In this document: in pieces, positions 27,502 to 36,264 of the stretch | How positions within the stretch are numbered: position 1 is the stretch's first letter | Layout: every line of letters starts with the position of its first letter | Assembly: GCF_025231525.1 (NCBI RefSeq) | Contig: NZ_CP103057.1 | Span: forward strand, 3,544,501 to 3,608,500 | Direction of reading: 5' to 3' | Length of the DNA: 64,000 nt | DNA from: Sphingomonas endolithica | GTDB taxonomy: Bacteria; Pseudomonadota; Alphaproteobacteria; Sphingomonadales; Sphingomonadaceae | Notes under the pieces: model-generated | The model's input: the letters and a program-made list of their open reading frames with translations, nothing else | Told to the model about the DNA's origin: nothing | The model's database searches: none | Position numbers and translations under genes: made by a program

Positions 27502-27888
27502 ATGACCAAGTTTATTGATAGGGCATTTGTCGCGGCACTACTTACTGTGGTGGCGCCGACTACGCATTCCTTCGCTGCCGATGGTCCACGTAAGACTACC
27601 CTGGCCGCAAGAGAAATTCCCTATCGCTGTTCTGAGGTGAAGAACCCCTGGGTCGAAGCGGTCGATTGCAGAGGTATCGGCTTTAAAGAAGAGCGGTGGC
27701 GCGTTGCCATGGCCACGATCCTGAAAGCCGCCTCCTCCATCGAGTCGATGAAGGTGGTTGGCTCAAAGAAGGGTGCGAAGACGGTGAGCGATGCATCGCT
27801 GATCATCAGGGGTGAATCCTGGATACACCTGAAGCGGAAGAACTATCAGGGTTGGGTGCGACGGATCGTACGCTCGCGAACGCGATGA
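27502..27888 (+). CDS. Small secreted protein, unknown
   Basis: 128 residues from MTKFIDRAFVAALLTVVAPTTHSFAADG, which looks like a cleavable signal peptide (cut near FAA). The mature part is basic, with two cysteines (YRCSEVKNPWVEAVDCRGIG), possibly one disulfide, and a SDASLIIRGESWIHLKRKNYQGWVRRI tail. I do not recognise a family. Codon use and base composition here are noticeably AT-richer than the flanks, and the gene sits just after a tRNA, so recent acquisition is possible. The 244 bp between the tRNA and this gene show no other feature. Confidence 0.55.
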   Translation: MTKFIDRAFVAALLTVVAPTTHSFAADGPRKTTLAAREIPYRCSEVKNPWVEAVDCRGIGFKEERWRVAMATILKAASSIESMKVVGSKKGAKTVSDASLIIRGESWIHLKRKNYQGWVRRIVRSRTR

Positions 27889-27963
27889 TCGGCATGTGTA
27901 CCACCTGTCTTGGGTACATGGACGCTTCGTTCTCCTAGCATTAGATGTCAGAGGGGAATAAGC

Positions 27964-29046
27964 GTGAGCCTGTTCTGCATCGCCGATCTTCGCGTCGGCC
28001 AAAACGACGGGCTCGATGTGCCCGTACAGGGCATCTACGGCCGCAAGCGCCCCGATTACGCGATCTACCGCACGCCCGAGCGGGTCAGTATTCAGTTTGC
28101 GGACGATGCGACGACGGCCGCCGAACAACGGAAGCTTCTGGCCGGGCTTAACCCCTTGCGTGGTGAGATCAACGGCATGATCGCTGGCTGGCGACTGGCG
28201 GCGGAGGAGAGCGTCGCGTGGCGGCGTGCGGTCCGCTACGATCACCGTGTGGCCGATGCGCTGATCCTGGCGTTCGAAGGGTATGCGGGCGATGCGGAAC
28301 AGCTTCTGCGCCGCATCAAGGCCGATATCCTCGACGAGCGGGTCGCTCGCGCGCGGTTCGAGTACCTGGCCGCCGCGTTGCTTGCCGGGTTGATAGCGAT
28401 GGGTCTGATCATCGCGATCATGGGGCTGGTGTCGTTTCCCGCGCACGGGCGGGACCTGTGCTTTGCCTCCATCGCTGGCGGGTTCGGCGCGTTCTTCTCT
28501 ATTTCGCTCGCCATTCGCGGTCGCACCGTACTGCCCAATCTGCAGCGCACCGCCAACATGATGGACGCGGTGTTGCCGCTGATGATCGGCATCATCGCCG
28601 CGGCGGTGGCCATGGCTTTCGTGGCGACGGATGCGATCGACATCAGCTTGGGCAACACTTCGCGACTTAGCGCCCCTGAAAACGGCTGGTTGTTCGTGCT
28701 GATCGTGGGCTTCGTCGCAGGTTTTTCGGAGCGCTTCGTGCCCGATCTGCTGGCCAAGGCCGAGGCCTCGCCGGGAATGCCCGCGATCCACTTGCCTGCC
28801 GAACAGAGTCCGGCGGCCGATGCCAAACCGCATGCACCCGCCGAGGCGAGCGCGGCTGCGCCGTTGCCGGGGGCGGTCGCGCCAATCGCCATGGCTGGGG
28901 ACGCCACCGAACCAGCGCGGGATCATCACGACGATGCGGACGGATGCGCCTGCGACATGGATGTGACCGACCTTGTCGCGACCCGCGATGTCGAACTGCC
29001 GGCCGCCGATGGCGGGGTTGCGACGCTGACAGCGGTGCGAGCATGA
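27964..29046 (+). CDS. Four-span membrane protein of unknown function
   Basis: 360 residues from a GTG preceded by AGAGGGGAATAAGC. A soluble N-terminal domain of about 130 residues precedes four predicted spans (about 135-157, 164-183, 202-222, 241-256). The fourth ends in the motif GFVAGFSERFVPDLL, shared by uncharacterised bacterial membrane proteins. The tail is A/P-rich and contains HHDDADGCACDMD, a candidate metal-binding cluster. Its stop overlaps the start of the amidase gene as ATGA. The coupling suggests the two act together, but the role is not known. Confidence 0.75.
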   Translation: MSLFCIADLRVGQNDGLDVPVQGIYGRKRPDYAIYRTPERVSIQFADDATTAAEQRKLLAGLNPLRGEINGMIAGWRLAAEESVAWRRAVRYDHRVADALILAFEGYAGDAEQLLRRIKADILDERVARARFEYLAAALLAGLIAMGLIIAIMGLVSFPAHGRDLCFASIAGGFGAFFSISLAIRGRTVLPNLQRTANMMDAVLPLMIGIIAAAVAMAFVATDAIDISLGNTSRLSAPENGWLFVLIVGFVAGFSERFVPDLLAKAEASPGMPAIHLPAEQSPAADAKPHAPAEASAAAPLPGAVAPIAMAGDATEPARDHHDDADGCACDMDVTDLVATRDVELPAADGGVATLTAVRA

Positions 29047-29840
29047 CTGGCCGACTGCTGTGGCTCGCCGACACACTGCGCGACGCCGGATTGAAGGTGG
29101 CGGAAGCGGTTGATTGGCGCACTCGCGGCAAGCCGACGGTCGGTCCGATCGGCGTGATGTGCCACCACACCGCCACCGCGACGGCGGGCAACATGCCGAC
29201 GCTGCGGCTGTTGATTGAAGGGCGTGCAGCCGGACCCGGGGCAGGGGCGTTGCCGGGGCCGTTGGCCCAACTGGGACTGGGCCGTGACGGTACTTTCTAC
29301 GTCATTGCATCGGGGCGAGCCAATCACGCGGGGAAGGGGGAGTGGCAGGGGGTTACCGACGGCAATGGCAGCTTCATCGGGATCGAGGCCGAACATAGCG
29401 GCAAGCCGCACGACGATTGGCCGCCGGAACAGCGGGTCGCTTATGTCCGTGGCAGTGCCGCGCTGCTGAGACACATCAAGGCGCCGGCCATAATGTGCTG
29501 CGGCCACCTGGAATATGCACTACCCAGGGGTCGCAAGTCGGACCCTTGCTTCGACATGACCGACTTTCGTCATGCGGTGGCGACCGCGCTGGAGGAGGAT
29601 ACACCCGCGCCGTTGATCCCGGTACAGGACGGTGCGGGCCGGCCGACACTAAGGCGGGGTTCGCGAGGGGAAAAGGTGGAGGAGATACAGGCTCTGTTGA
29701 GCCTGGCGCGGGATGGAGATTTCGGGCCCGTCACCGAAGCGACCTTGCGTGCGTTCCAGCGCCGGGCCGGCATCGTTCCGGATGGTATCGCCGGCCCCAG
29801 AACCTGGCAGGCGCTGTTGTCCGTCACGCCGATCGGCTAA
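29043..29840 (+). CDS. Peptidoglycan amidase with C-terminal peptidoglycan-binding domain
   Basis: 265 residues. Residues 1-185 form an N-acetylmuramoyl-L-alanine amidase_2/PGRP-like domain: MCHHTATAT (zinc histidines at about 41-42), FIGIEAEHSG, CGHLEYA (His 155) and KSDPCFDM. Residues 200-260 are a peptidoglycan-binding domain (LRRGSRGEKVEEIQALLSL...DGDFGPVTEATLRAFQ...DGIAGPRTWQALL). It would cut the glycan-peptide bond of murein. There is no signal peptide, as in phage endolysins, so release needs a holin or another route. It is coupled by a 4-bp overlap to the membrane protein upstream. Confidence 0.87.
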   Translation: MTGRLLWLADTLRDAGLKVAEAVDWRTRGKPTVGPIGVMCHHTATATAGNMPTLRLLIEGRAAGPGAGALPGPLAQLGLGRDGTFYVIASGRANHAGKGEWQGVTDGNGSFIGIEAEHSGKPHDDWPPEQRVAYVRGSAALLRHIKAPAIMCCGHLEYALPRGRKSDPCFDMTDFRHAVATALEEDTPAPLIPVQDGAGRPTLRRGSRGEKVEEIQALLSLARDGDFGPVTEATLRAFQRRAGIVPDGIAGPRTWQALLSVTPIG

Positions 29841-29903
29841 TAAGCGCGGCACTGAGTAGGTCCAATCGCGCGCCGCACTTCCACCGCGCATTCCGGGATT
29901 GCA

Positions 29904-29931
29904 GCCGATCGCCACCAAGGCGACGATCGGC
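29904..29931. terminator. Hairpin between convergent amidase and sorbosone-dehydrogenase genes
   Basis: GCCGATCG and CGATCGGC pair around a loop that contains a further CGCC/GGCG stem. It sits in the 98-bp gap between convergent stops and could end both transcripts. No T-run, so moderate confidence. Confidence 0.55.
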
Positions 29932-29938
29932 CGTATCG

Positions 29939-31234
29939 TCAGGCGCCGGTCACGCGCCAGACCACATTCCCCAGATCGTCCGCGATCAGCAGCGCACCGG
30001 TGCGGTCCACCGCGAGCGCCACCGGGCGACCGCGGGCATTGCCGGCACCGTCCAGGAAGCCGGTGACGACATCACGCGCCTTGCCGCTCGGGCGTCCACC
30101 GCTGAACGGCACCCAGACGACCTTGTAGCCGTTGAACGCACCGCGATCCCAGCTGCCATGTTCGCTGATGAACGCGCCGCCGCGATAGCTCGCGGGCAGG
30201 CTGGCGCCGCCGTAGAAGGCCAGGCCCAACGGTGCGACGTGCGAGCTGAGGCTGTAATCCGGCATCACGGCGCGGGCGACCATGTCGGGTCGCTGCGGCT
30301 TCACGCGCGGATCGGCATGTTGGCCCCAATAGCTGTACGGCCAGCCGTAGAACGCGCCGTCTTTGACCGATGTCAGGTAGTCGGGCACCAGATCGGGGCC
30401 GATCTCGTCACGCTCGTTGATCACCGCCCACAATTGCCCGCTCTCGGGATTGAAGGTGAGCCCATTGGGATTGCGCAGCCCGGTGGCATAGTCGCGGTGT
30501 GCGCCGGTGGCGCGATCCACTTCCCAGATCCGCGCGCGGTCCTTCTCCGCCTCGAACCCTTTTTCGGTGATATTGCTGTTGGAGCCAATGCCGACATAAA
30601 GTTTCGAGCCGTCCGGGCTGGCGACCAGGCTCTTTGTCCAGTGATGGTTGATCGGGCCGCCCGGCAGCGGGGTCAGGATACGTCCCGGCGCATCGATCCG
30701 CGTCTGGCCGGTCTGGTACGGGAAGCGGACGATCGCATCGGTATTGGCGACATACAGGTCACCGCCGACCAATGCGATGCCGAACGGCGACACGAGATGA
30801 TCGAGGAACACCGAGCGGACTTCCGGCTTGCCGTCGCCATCGGCATCACGCAGCAGGGTGATGCGATCGCCGCCGCCGACCTTGCTGTGGCCGAAGCCCT
30901 GGATCCAGTTTACCAGGATGTCCTTGGGCCGCGAGATCGGCTCGGACGGCCCCTTCGGCTCGACCGCCAGGATGTCGCCGTTCGGCAGCACGTAGATCGA
31001 CCGCACGTTCTTGAAACCGGTGGCCAGCGCCGTCACCTTCATCCCCTGCGGCACGGTCGGGGTCGCATTGCCCCACGGCACCGGCTTGGCGATGTGCATC
31101 GGGGGCAGCAGATATTGCTCCAGGCCCGGCAGGTTCGGGTTGGCGCCCAATTGGGCACTGGCGTCGCCACCCTTGCCACCACAGGCGCTGAGCGAGGCAA
31201 TTAGGCCGAGTGCGAGCATATTCCGGCGCATCAT
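29939..31234 (-). CDS. Sorbosone-dehydrogenase-like PQQ-type sugar dehydrogenase, lipoprotein
   Basis: 431 residues. The lipobox is LSAC at the N terminus. A six-bladed propeller of the soluble aldose/L-sorbosone dehydrogenase type follows: VPQGMKVTALATGFKNVRSIYVLPNGDILAVEP, GGPINHHWTKSLVASPDGSKLYVGIGSNSN, GLRNPNGLTFNPESGQLWAVINERDEIG, and AFISEHGSWDR. Relatives use PQQ or related cofactors to oxidise sugars in the periplasm; the substrate here is unproven. The start overlaps the DUF2231 stop (ATGA), so the two are coupled. Confidence 0.87.
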   Translation of the reverse strand: MMRRNMLALGLIASLSACGGKGGDASAQLGANPNLPGLEQYLLPPMHIAKPVPWGNATPTVPQGMKVTALATGFKNVRSIYVLPNGDILAVEPKGPSEPISRPKDILVNWIQGFGHSKVGGGDRITLLRDADGDGKPEVRSVFLDHLVSPFGIALVGGDLYVANTDAIVRFPYQTGQTRIDAPGRILTPLPGGPINHHWTKSLVASPDGSKLYVGIGSNSNITEKGFEAEKDRARIWEVDRATGAHRDYATGLRNPNGLTFNPESGQLWAVINERDEIGPDLVPDYLTSVKDGAFYGWPYSYWGQHADPRVKPQRPDMVARAVMPDYSLSSHVAPLGLAFYGGASLPASYRGGAFISEHGSWDRGAFNGYKVVWVPFSGGRPSGKARDVVTGFLDGAGNARGRPVALAVDRTGALLIADDLGNVVWRVTGA

Positions 31235-31710
31235 TTGGCCTCCCCAAAAACTTCAACGGGCCGCTCCACCGGAACGGTCCCTTCGGCTTGAACGGCATAG
31301 CCCTGCCAGCTGGTATACAATGCCAGGATGGCGACGATCGCGGACAAGACGATCCCCGTCGGCACAACCGAGGTCCAGGCGTCACGGCTGTGAACGAAGG
31401 CGTTGAACAGCGCGAGCACCAACATCAGGCTCGTGCCGATCGTGTGCAGCATGGCGCCACGATGCCGCGTCTGGCGACGTTTGAACGCAATCGCATCGAT
31501 GATCCCGGCCAGCGCTGCAAACGCGCCCATCAACAAACCACCGGTGATCAGCCAGATCGAGAAGTTGGCCCACATCATCTCGGCGCTGTTCACGTACGCA
31601 ATGTCGGCGACCAGTGCCGCCGTGAAGAACGCCAGCGGATAGGCTGACAAGATCGCATGCACCGGATGAGGGTGATGCACTGGCGCGGCCGGGGGGTAGG
31701 TGGTTGCCAT
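31231..31710 (-). CDS. DUF2231 four-span membrane protein
   Basis: 159 residues. The N-terminal HHPHPVHAILSAYPLAFFTAALVADIAY motif with conserved histidines is the DUF2231 hallmark. Four hydrophobic spans follow. DUF2231 proteins often accompany membrane or periplasmic redox proteins; here the coupled partner is a sorbosone-dehydrogenase-like lipoprotein. An electron-accepting or haem-binding role is a reasonable inference only. Confidence 0.85.
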   Translation of the reverse strand: MATTYPPAAPVHHPHPVHAILSAYPLAFFTAALVADIAYVNSAEMMWANFSIWLITGGLLMGAFAALAGIIDAIAFKRRQTRHRGAMLHTIGTSLMLVLALFNAFVHSRDAWTSVVPTGIVLSAIVAILALYTSWQGYAVQAEGTVPVERPVEVFGEAK

Positions 31711-31855
31711 CGTGAAATGCCCTTATCGTTTCGCGGTGTACGATCGACAGCGGCGTCCGTTCCGTCTGAAGGCAAGAGCCGTTTGGTATGGCGGATCAAT
31801 GTCCCGGCGCCAGTGGCTCAGAGACGGTTCGTGGTCGCGTCTGCGCAGCCCATAT

Positions 31856-31962
31856 GGTCACCACGGACTTGTTCCAGGGGCCGCCGAGCGGCTTTCGCGC
31901 GGGCCTTTTCTTGGCCACTGAACATGCGGCACGGGGGACCCCGGACCAAGTCTGGGGTGACG
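31856..31962. repeat. Paired palindromic repeat, uninterrupted copy
   Basis: The left arm GGTCACCACGGACTTGTTCC and the right arm GGGACCCCGGACCAAGTCTG, each palindromic, are joined by a 40-bp linker. The central nonamers (GACTTGTTC, GACCAAGTC) are the positions at which related arms elsewhere carry a MITE. It fills part of the 365-bp gap between the DUF2231 and fusion genes; nothing else was seen there. Confidence 0.75.
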
Positions 31963-32075
31963 CTTTGGGTGGACCCGCCCGACCGAAGTCGATGGTGCGT
32001 ATGGGTTGGGCCGCTAGGCTCTGGCAACAGCGGCGACCTACCCTTTCAGGTGGTCGCCGCCATCACCAATGCAGA

Positions 32076-34487
32076 TCAGGCCGCCTTGGTTTTCTGTCCG
32101 TCAGACGGGCCAGCGGCAACCGCTACACCAACCTTGGCGGCACTCGACGCGCCAGCCGCAACGGATCCAGTCGCCACCGCAGGCTTTGCCACCATCCGGC
32201 GATACGTCGCCAGCGCCTGCCCAACGACCTGGTCCATATTATAGTAGCGATAGGTCGCCAGTCGCCCGACGAACGTCACGTCCGCTTGCGCGATGGCCAG
32301 CGCCTCGTAGCGCTTGAACAGCGCCTGGTTCTCCTCGCGTGGGATGGGGTAATAAGGATCACCCTCCGCGCTCGGAATCTCGTAGGTGACGCTGGTGCGC
32401 GGGTGTTGCTGGCCGGTGAAGTGCTTGTACTCGCTGACGCGCGTGGACGACACCGAGGGATCGGGGAAGTTCACCACGCCCACTTGCTGGAACCACTCGA
32501 CGTCATGCGTCTCGTGGCGGAACTGCAGCGAGCGGTAAGGCAGCTTGCCGTAACGATGGCCGAAATATTCGTCGATCGGGCCGGTGAATACCAAGTGATC
32601 GTGCGTGTAGACCTCGCGCACCTCGGTATAATCGACGCCCAACAGCACATCGATATTGGGGTGGTCGAGCATGCGCTCGAACATCTTGGTGTAGCCCTCC
32701 AGCGGCATCGCCTGGAAGGTGTCGGTGAAGTAGCGATCGTCGGTGTTGGTCCGCGTCGGCACGCGCGAGGTGACCGACTTGTCGAGCTCGGACGGGTCCA
32801 TGCCCCATTGCTTGCGCGTATAGCCCTGGAAAAACTTCTCGTAGAGATCACGCCCGACCTTCGAAATCACGACGTCGGCAGACGTCTTGACGACGTCGAC
32901 CGGCTCAGCACGACTGGCGAGGAACGCCTCCGCATCCTCGTCGGTCTTCAGATCGAGATCGTACAGCATGTTGAGCGTCGTGCGATTGATCGGCATCGGC
33001 ACCAGCTTGCCATCGACATCGGCGAGCACGCGATGCTCGTAGGGCCGCCATTCGGTGAAGCGCGACAGATAGTCGACGATCTCGTCCGAATTGGTGTGGA
33101 AGATGTGCGGCCCATATTGATGGAACAGGATGCCCGCATCGTCGAACAGATCGAAGGCATTGCCGGCGATATGCGGCCGGCGATCGACCACCAGCACCTT
33201 CTTGCCCGAGCCCGCGGCAAGCCGCTCCGCCATCACCGATCCGGCGAAACCTGCACCGACGATCATCACATCATAATGCTTCGACCGGTCGCCTGGCATG
33301 CGATCGGCGGCTGCGAAAGCGCGCACGTTGCTGCGCCTGGCACGCTCGATCAGCTGCGCCATCTGCGCCTGGGTGTTGTCCCACGACAGATCGGCGAGCG
33401 CAGCATCAACCGCAGCGCGCCACGTGCCATCGGTCCGCGACAGCGCAAGCGCATCGTCACACGCCTGCACGAACGCCTCCGGCGTTTCGGCGATGCGCAC
33501 GGCCTCCAGATCGCCGTAATGACGCACGACGTCGACAATCGGCGTGGACACCACCGGGCGTCCGGCCGCCAGATATTCGGGGGTCTTGGTCGGGCTGATG
33601 AACCGCGTCGAGTCGTTGATCGCAAACGGCATCAACGCGACGTCCCACCCGCGTAGGTAATCCGGCAATGCTGCATAATCGCGGCCGCCGAGATAGTGCA
33701 GGTTCGCGCGGCGCGGCAGTTCGTCTTCGGAAATCTTCACCACCGGCCCGACGATCACGATCGACCAATCGGGTCGCGCGACCGCCAGTGTGTCGAGCAG
33801 GTTCAGGTCCATCCGCTCATCGACTACGCCGTAGAAGCCGAAGCGCGGCCGGGGCAGCGAAGCCTGATCGACCGGCTCGTTGCCGGGGCCACGCGCCGCG
33901 GCGAAATGCGCTACGTCCACGCTTGACGGGAACGCGTGGATGTTGGCGTGCCGGTTGCGCTTTGCCTCGTACAGGCTGTGGCCGCCGGTGAACACGATAT
34001 CGGCCTGATCGAGCAACCGCTGCTCGAGCGCGAGTAATTGCGATGGCGCGTTCTTGAAGTTGGCGAGTTCGTCCATGCAGTCATAGACGACGCAATCTGC
34101 TGCGACATGCTCGGAGAAGGGCAGCATCATCGGCGTGTAATACCAGCGGATCAACGACTTGCGGTTACCGAGCAGCTCATCGAGCAGCGGATGCAAGGCA
34201 TCGTTCTCGGCCTCGCTGGACAGGCCGCCCTGCAGTTCGGGCGTCACCACCACGACACCACTGTTGGAACAGGTCTTTACCGCCAGCCGCGGGGCGGACA
34301 GCCCGCTGACATAGCGCGGCTCTTCCCAATACAGCACCTGGGCCTGCTGCGCGAAGCGGCTCATCAGATGTTGTGGACGCTGGAAGACGAAATCCCACCG
34401 CAAATGGCTGAAGCAGATCAGCGTGCGATCGTGATGCTGTTCCTCATACCCGCTGCCATGCGTATCGTGTTCTTGGCTGCGGTGCAT
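32076..34487 (-). CDS. Glycosyltransferase fused to UDP-galactopyranose mutase
   Basis: 803 residues without interruption. Residues 1-385 are a GT-B-like glycosyltransferase (RTLICFSHLRWDFVFQRPQHLM, FGFYGVVDERMDLNLLD, SPTKTPEYLAAGRPVVSTPI). A short linker at about 386-402 leads to a complete UDP-galactopyranose mutase: FAD fold MIVGAGFAGSVMAERLA (about 408-424), YGPHIFHTNSDEIVDYLSRF, GYTRKQWGMDPSELDKSV and the C-terminal RLATYRYYNMDQVVGQALA. UGM makes UDP-galactofuranose, so the protein could produce its own donor and transfer Galf. AAGG stands 8 bases before the ATG. It is a single gene; a FixK/FNR-type palindrome lies about 106 bp upstream. Confidence 0.9.
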   Translation of the reverse strand: MHRSQEHDTHGSGYEEQHHDRTLICFSHLRWDFVFQRPQHLMSRFAQQAQVLYWEEPRYVSGLSAPRLAVKTCSNSGVVVVTPELQGGLSSEAENDALHPLLDELLGNRKSLIRWYYTPMMLPFSEHVAADCVVYDCMDELANFKNAPSQLLALEQRLLDQADIVFTGGHSLYEAKRNRHANIHAFPSSVDVAHFAAARGPGNEPVDQASLPRPRFGFYGVVDERMDLNLLDTLAVARPDWSIVIVGPVVKISEDELPRRANLHYLGGRDYAALPDYLRGWDVALMPFAINDSTRFISPTKTPEYLAAGRPVVSTPIVDVVRHYGDLEAVRIAETPEAFVQACDDALALSRTDGTWRAAVDAALADLSWDNTQAQMAQLIERARRSNVRAFAAADRMPGDRSKHYDVMIVGAGFAGSVMAERLAAGSGKKVLVVDRRPHIAGNAFDLFDDAGILFHQYGPHIFHTNSDEIVDYLSRFTEWRPYEHRVLADVDGKLVPMPINRTTLNMLYDLDLKTDEDAEAFLASRAEPVDVVKTSADVVISKVGRDLYEKFFQGYTRKQWGMDPSELDKSVTSRVPTRTNTDDRYFTDTFQAMPLEGYTKMFERMLDHPNIDVLLGVDYTEVREVYTHDHLVFTGPIDEYFGHRYGKLPYRSLQFRHETHDVEWFQQVGVVNFPDPSVSSTRVSEYKHFTGQQHPRTSVTYEIPSAEGDPYYPIPREENQALFKRYEALAIAQADVTFVGRLATYRYYNMDQVVGQALATYRRMVAKPAVATGSVAAGASSAAKVGVAVAAGPSDGQKTKAA

Positions 34488-34592
34488 ATCTGAAACCTTG
34501 CTGTAAAATGAACAGGATGAACAAGAGGGGGTGCACTTTTGTTCCGTCTGCGCCCTTGGCGACCCGGATAGCGCAAATTTCGGCGCATGTAC

Positions 34593-34606
34593 TTGACCTG
34601 CGTCAA
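34593..34606 (-). promoter_or_regulatory. FixK/FNR-type palindrome upstream of the fusion gene
   Basis: TTGAC-CTGC-GTCAA, a perfect 14-bp palindrome fitting TTGA-N6-TCAA. It is 106 bp upstream of the glycosyltransferase/UGM start and well placed for an activator site with a leader of some tens of bases. The gene on its other side (DUF4142) reads away towards it and ends there, so only the fusion gene is a sensible target. Confidence 0.6.
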
Positions 34607-34707
34607 TCCGTCCGAGCCGTGCAGTGACGCACCGCCATCAGCCATGCTCTCCCGGCGATCTCTGGCGACCAGCGAAGGAGGATAAAGGCGCGTTCAGGTT
34701 GTAACCT

Positions 34708-34735
34708 GGCCGCGGAAGCAGAAGCTCCCGCGGCC
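34708..34735 (-). terminator. Hairpin downstream of the DUF4142 gene
   Basis: GGCCGCGG and CCGCGGCC enclose GAAGC/GCTTC-like complementary bases, a strong stem of about 12 bp. A second stem (CGACGACC/GGTCGTCG, 34743-34766) precedes it on the minus strand. No T-run follows. Confidence 0.6.
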
Positions 34736-34772
34736 AAAGTACCGACGACCCCGATCGAGGTCGTCGCGTCTC

Positions 34773-35321
34773 TTACATGCCCTGCATATTGTGCGACTTG
34801 CCGTCCTGCAGCTTCATCGCCGCGTTCAGATGCTGCTTGACGATCGGCACTGCGGCCTTTGCCGAGGTGCGCAACGGTGCCTGATCGCCGCCCGTGGCGA
34901 AGCTCTGGTGCAGGTCGAGCGCAGCCTGATGCGCCGGAACCTGCTGGCCAAGATACAGCCGGTCGAAGTCGGCCGGTGCGGCAGTCTGCAGTTCGTTGAT
35001 CGATGCGGTCGCGCCGGCATCCAGCATCGGCGGTGTCGGCGTCAGGCCGGCTTTTTGCGCTGCCTTCATCGTTGCGGCCGTGGTTTTCTGGTGATGCTTG
35101 ATCAGCATCGTGGCGAACTTGCGGATCGCCGGGTTCTGCGTCTTTTCGAGTGCGACCTGGCTCGAGTTGATCTCGTACAAATCGCTCATCCCGGCGGCCA
35201 TCACATAGGGCATCGCGCTGGTCTTCGCCTCAGGCGGCGGCGGCGGCGGAGGGGTCTGCGCCATGGCCGGCATGGCATAGGCAGCCAACGTCGCGATGAA
35301 GGCTAAGCTTTTACGTTGCAT
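34773..35321 (-). CDS. DUF4142 secreted protein
   Basis: 182 residues from MQRKSLAFIATLAAYAMPAMAQ, a clear signal peptide. A proline run (TPPPPPPPE) follows, then the DUF4142 four-helix bundle: SDLYEINSSQVALEKTQNPAIRKFATMLIKHHQKT... (conserved Asp, Glu and His positions), FDRLYLGQQVPAHQAALDLHQSFA. It is ferritin-like in shape and widespread in alphaproteobacterial periplasms; no activity is proven. The longer upstream frame is non-conserved. It is divergent from the Crp-family regulator. Confidence 0.87.
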   Translation of the reverse strand: MQRKSLAFIATLAAYAMPAMAQTPPPPPPPEAKTSAMPYVMAAGMSDLYEINSSQVALEKTQNPAIRKFATMLIKHHQKTTAATMKAAQKAGLTPTPPMLDAGATASINELQTAAPADFDRLYLGQQVPAHQAALDLHQSFATGGDQAPLRTSAKAAVPIVKQHLNAAMKLQDGKSHNMQGM

Positions 35322-35530
35322 GAATTTTCTCCTGTTTTTCGTCTGGCTGCAACCATCGCCCACGCGCGTGGTTCCGCCTGAGTTGGACAGGATCAACCGA
35401 TCACAATCCAGGTTAGTGATATTGCGGCTTAACCCAGGATAATGCGCGCTTGATCTTGCTCTCCCAATCACCGGCGTAACTGCCTCGCGCCATAGTGGCT
35501 GCGCGGGGCAACCAGGGATCGCAAAACAGC

Positions 35531-36262
35531 ATGAACGCGAACGACGATAGTCCTTACGAAGCGCTGATCGCCAAGCTCCGGCGAATGGGGCCGATCGACG
35601 CCGACGACATAGCGGCCGTGACCGCCTTGTCCGTGCGGCGGGAGAGTCGCCGCGCGAGCACGTACCTGGTGCGCGAAGGCGACCGGGTCGATACGTGCGC
35701 GGTGCTGGTGACGGGCTATGCCTGCCGCAGCAAGACGACGCGCGAAGGCCGCCGGCAGATCGTCTCGTTCCACATGCCGGGCGACATCCTGGACGTTCAG
35801 CACATCCTGCTCGATCGCGCCGACCATAATGTGCAGGTGATCACACCCGCCACCTATGTCGTGATGAAGGCAGCGGACCTGCGCGATCTCGTCCATCGCC
35901 GTCCCAACATCGCCGACGCGCTGTGGCGCGATTCGTTGATCGATGCATCGGTGTTCCGCGAATGGGTGCTCAACGTCGGGCAGCGCGACGCGCGGACCCG
36001 CATTGCGCACATGCTGTGCGAATTCGCGGTGCGCAACGCGGCGGCCGGGCAGGGGTCGCCGGAACGGTTCGACCTGCCGATGACGCAGGAGACGATCGGC
36101 GACGCGACCGGACTCACGCCGGTTCACGTCAACCGCATGCTCGCGGCGCTGGATGCGGAAGGCGTGATCGTGCGTCAGCGGCAGCAGATCCAGATTGCCG
36201 ACTGGCCGCGCATGAAGCGCATCGCCGATTTCGACGCAGCCTATCTCCACGAAGCCGCCTGA
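35531..36262 (+). CDS. Crp/Fnr family transcriptional regulator
   Basis: 243 residues. A cyclic-nucleotide-like domain (about 30-130: TYLVREGDRVDTCAVLVTGYACRSKTTREGRRQIVSFHMPGDILDVQ) is followed by the dimer helix and an HTH_Crp domain (DLPMTQETIGDATGLTPVHVNRMLAALDAEGVIV). The N-terminal cysteine cluster of true FNR is missing, so oxygen sensing by Fe-S is unlikely. The recognition helix reads TPVHVNRML rather than the FNR or CRP consensus. This type is common in sphingomonads and often responds to unknown signals. It is followed 2 nt later by a small gene. Confidence 0.9.
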   Translation: MNANDDSPYEALIAKLRRMGPIDADDIAAVTALSVRRESRRASTYLVREGDRVDTCAVLVTGYACRSKTTREGRRQIVSFHMPGDILDVQHILLDRADHNVQVITPATYVVMKAADLRDLVHRRPNIADALWRDSLIDASVFREWVLNVGQRDARTRIAHMLCEFAVRNAAAGQGSPERFDLPMTQETIGDATGLTPVHVNRMLAALDAEGVIVRQRQQIQIADWPRMKRIADFDAAYLHEAA

Positions 36263-36264
36263 GC

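Noticed and set aside
27181..29840. Genomic island integrated at tRNA-Pro
   Set aside because: AT-richer sequence follows the tRNA, but I found no integrase and no second copy of the tRNA 3' end downstream, and base composition is normal again by 28 kb.
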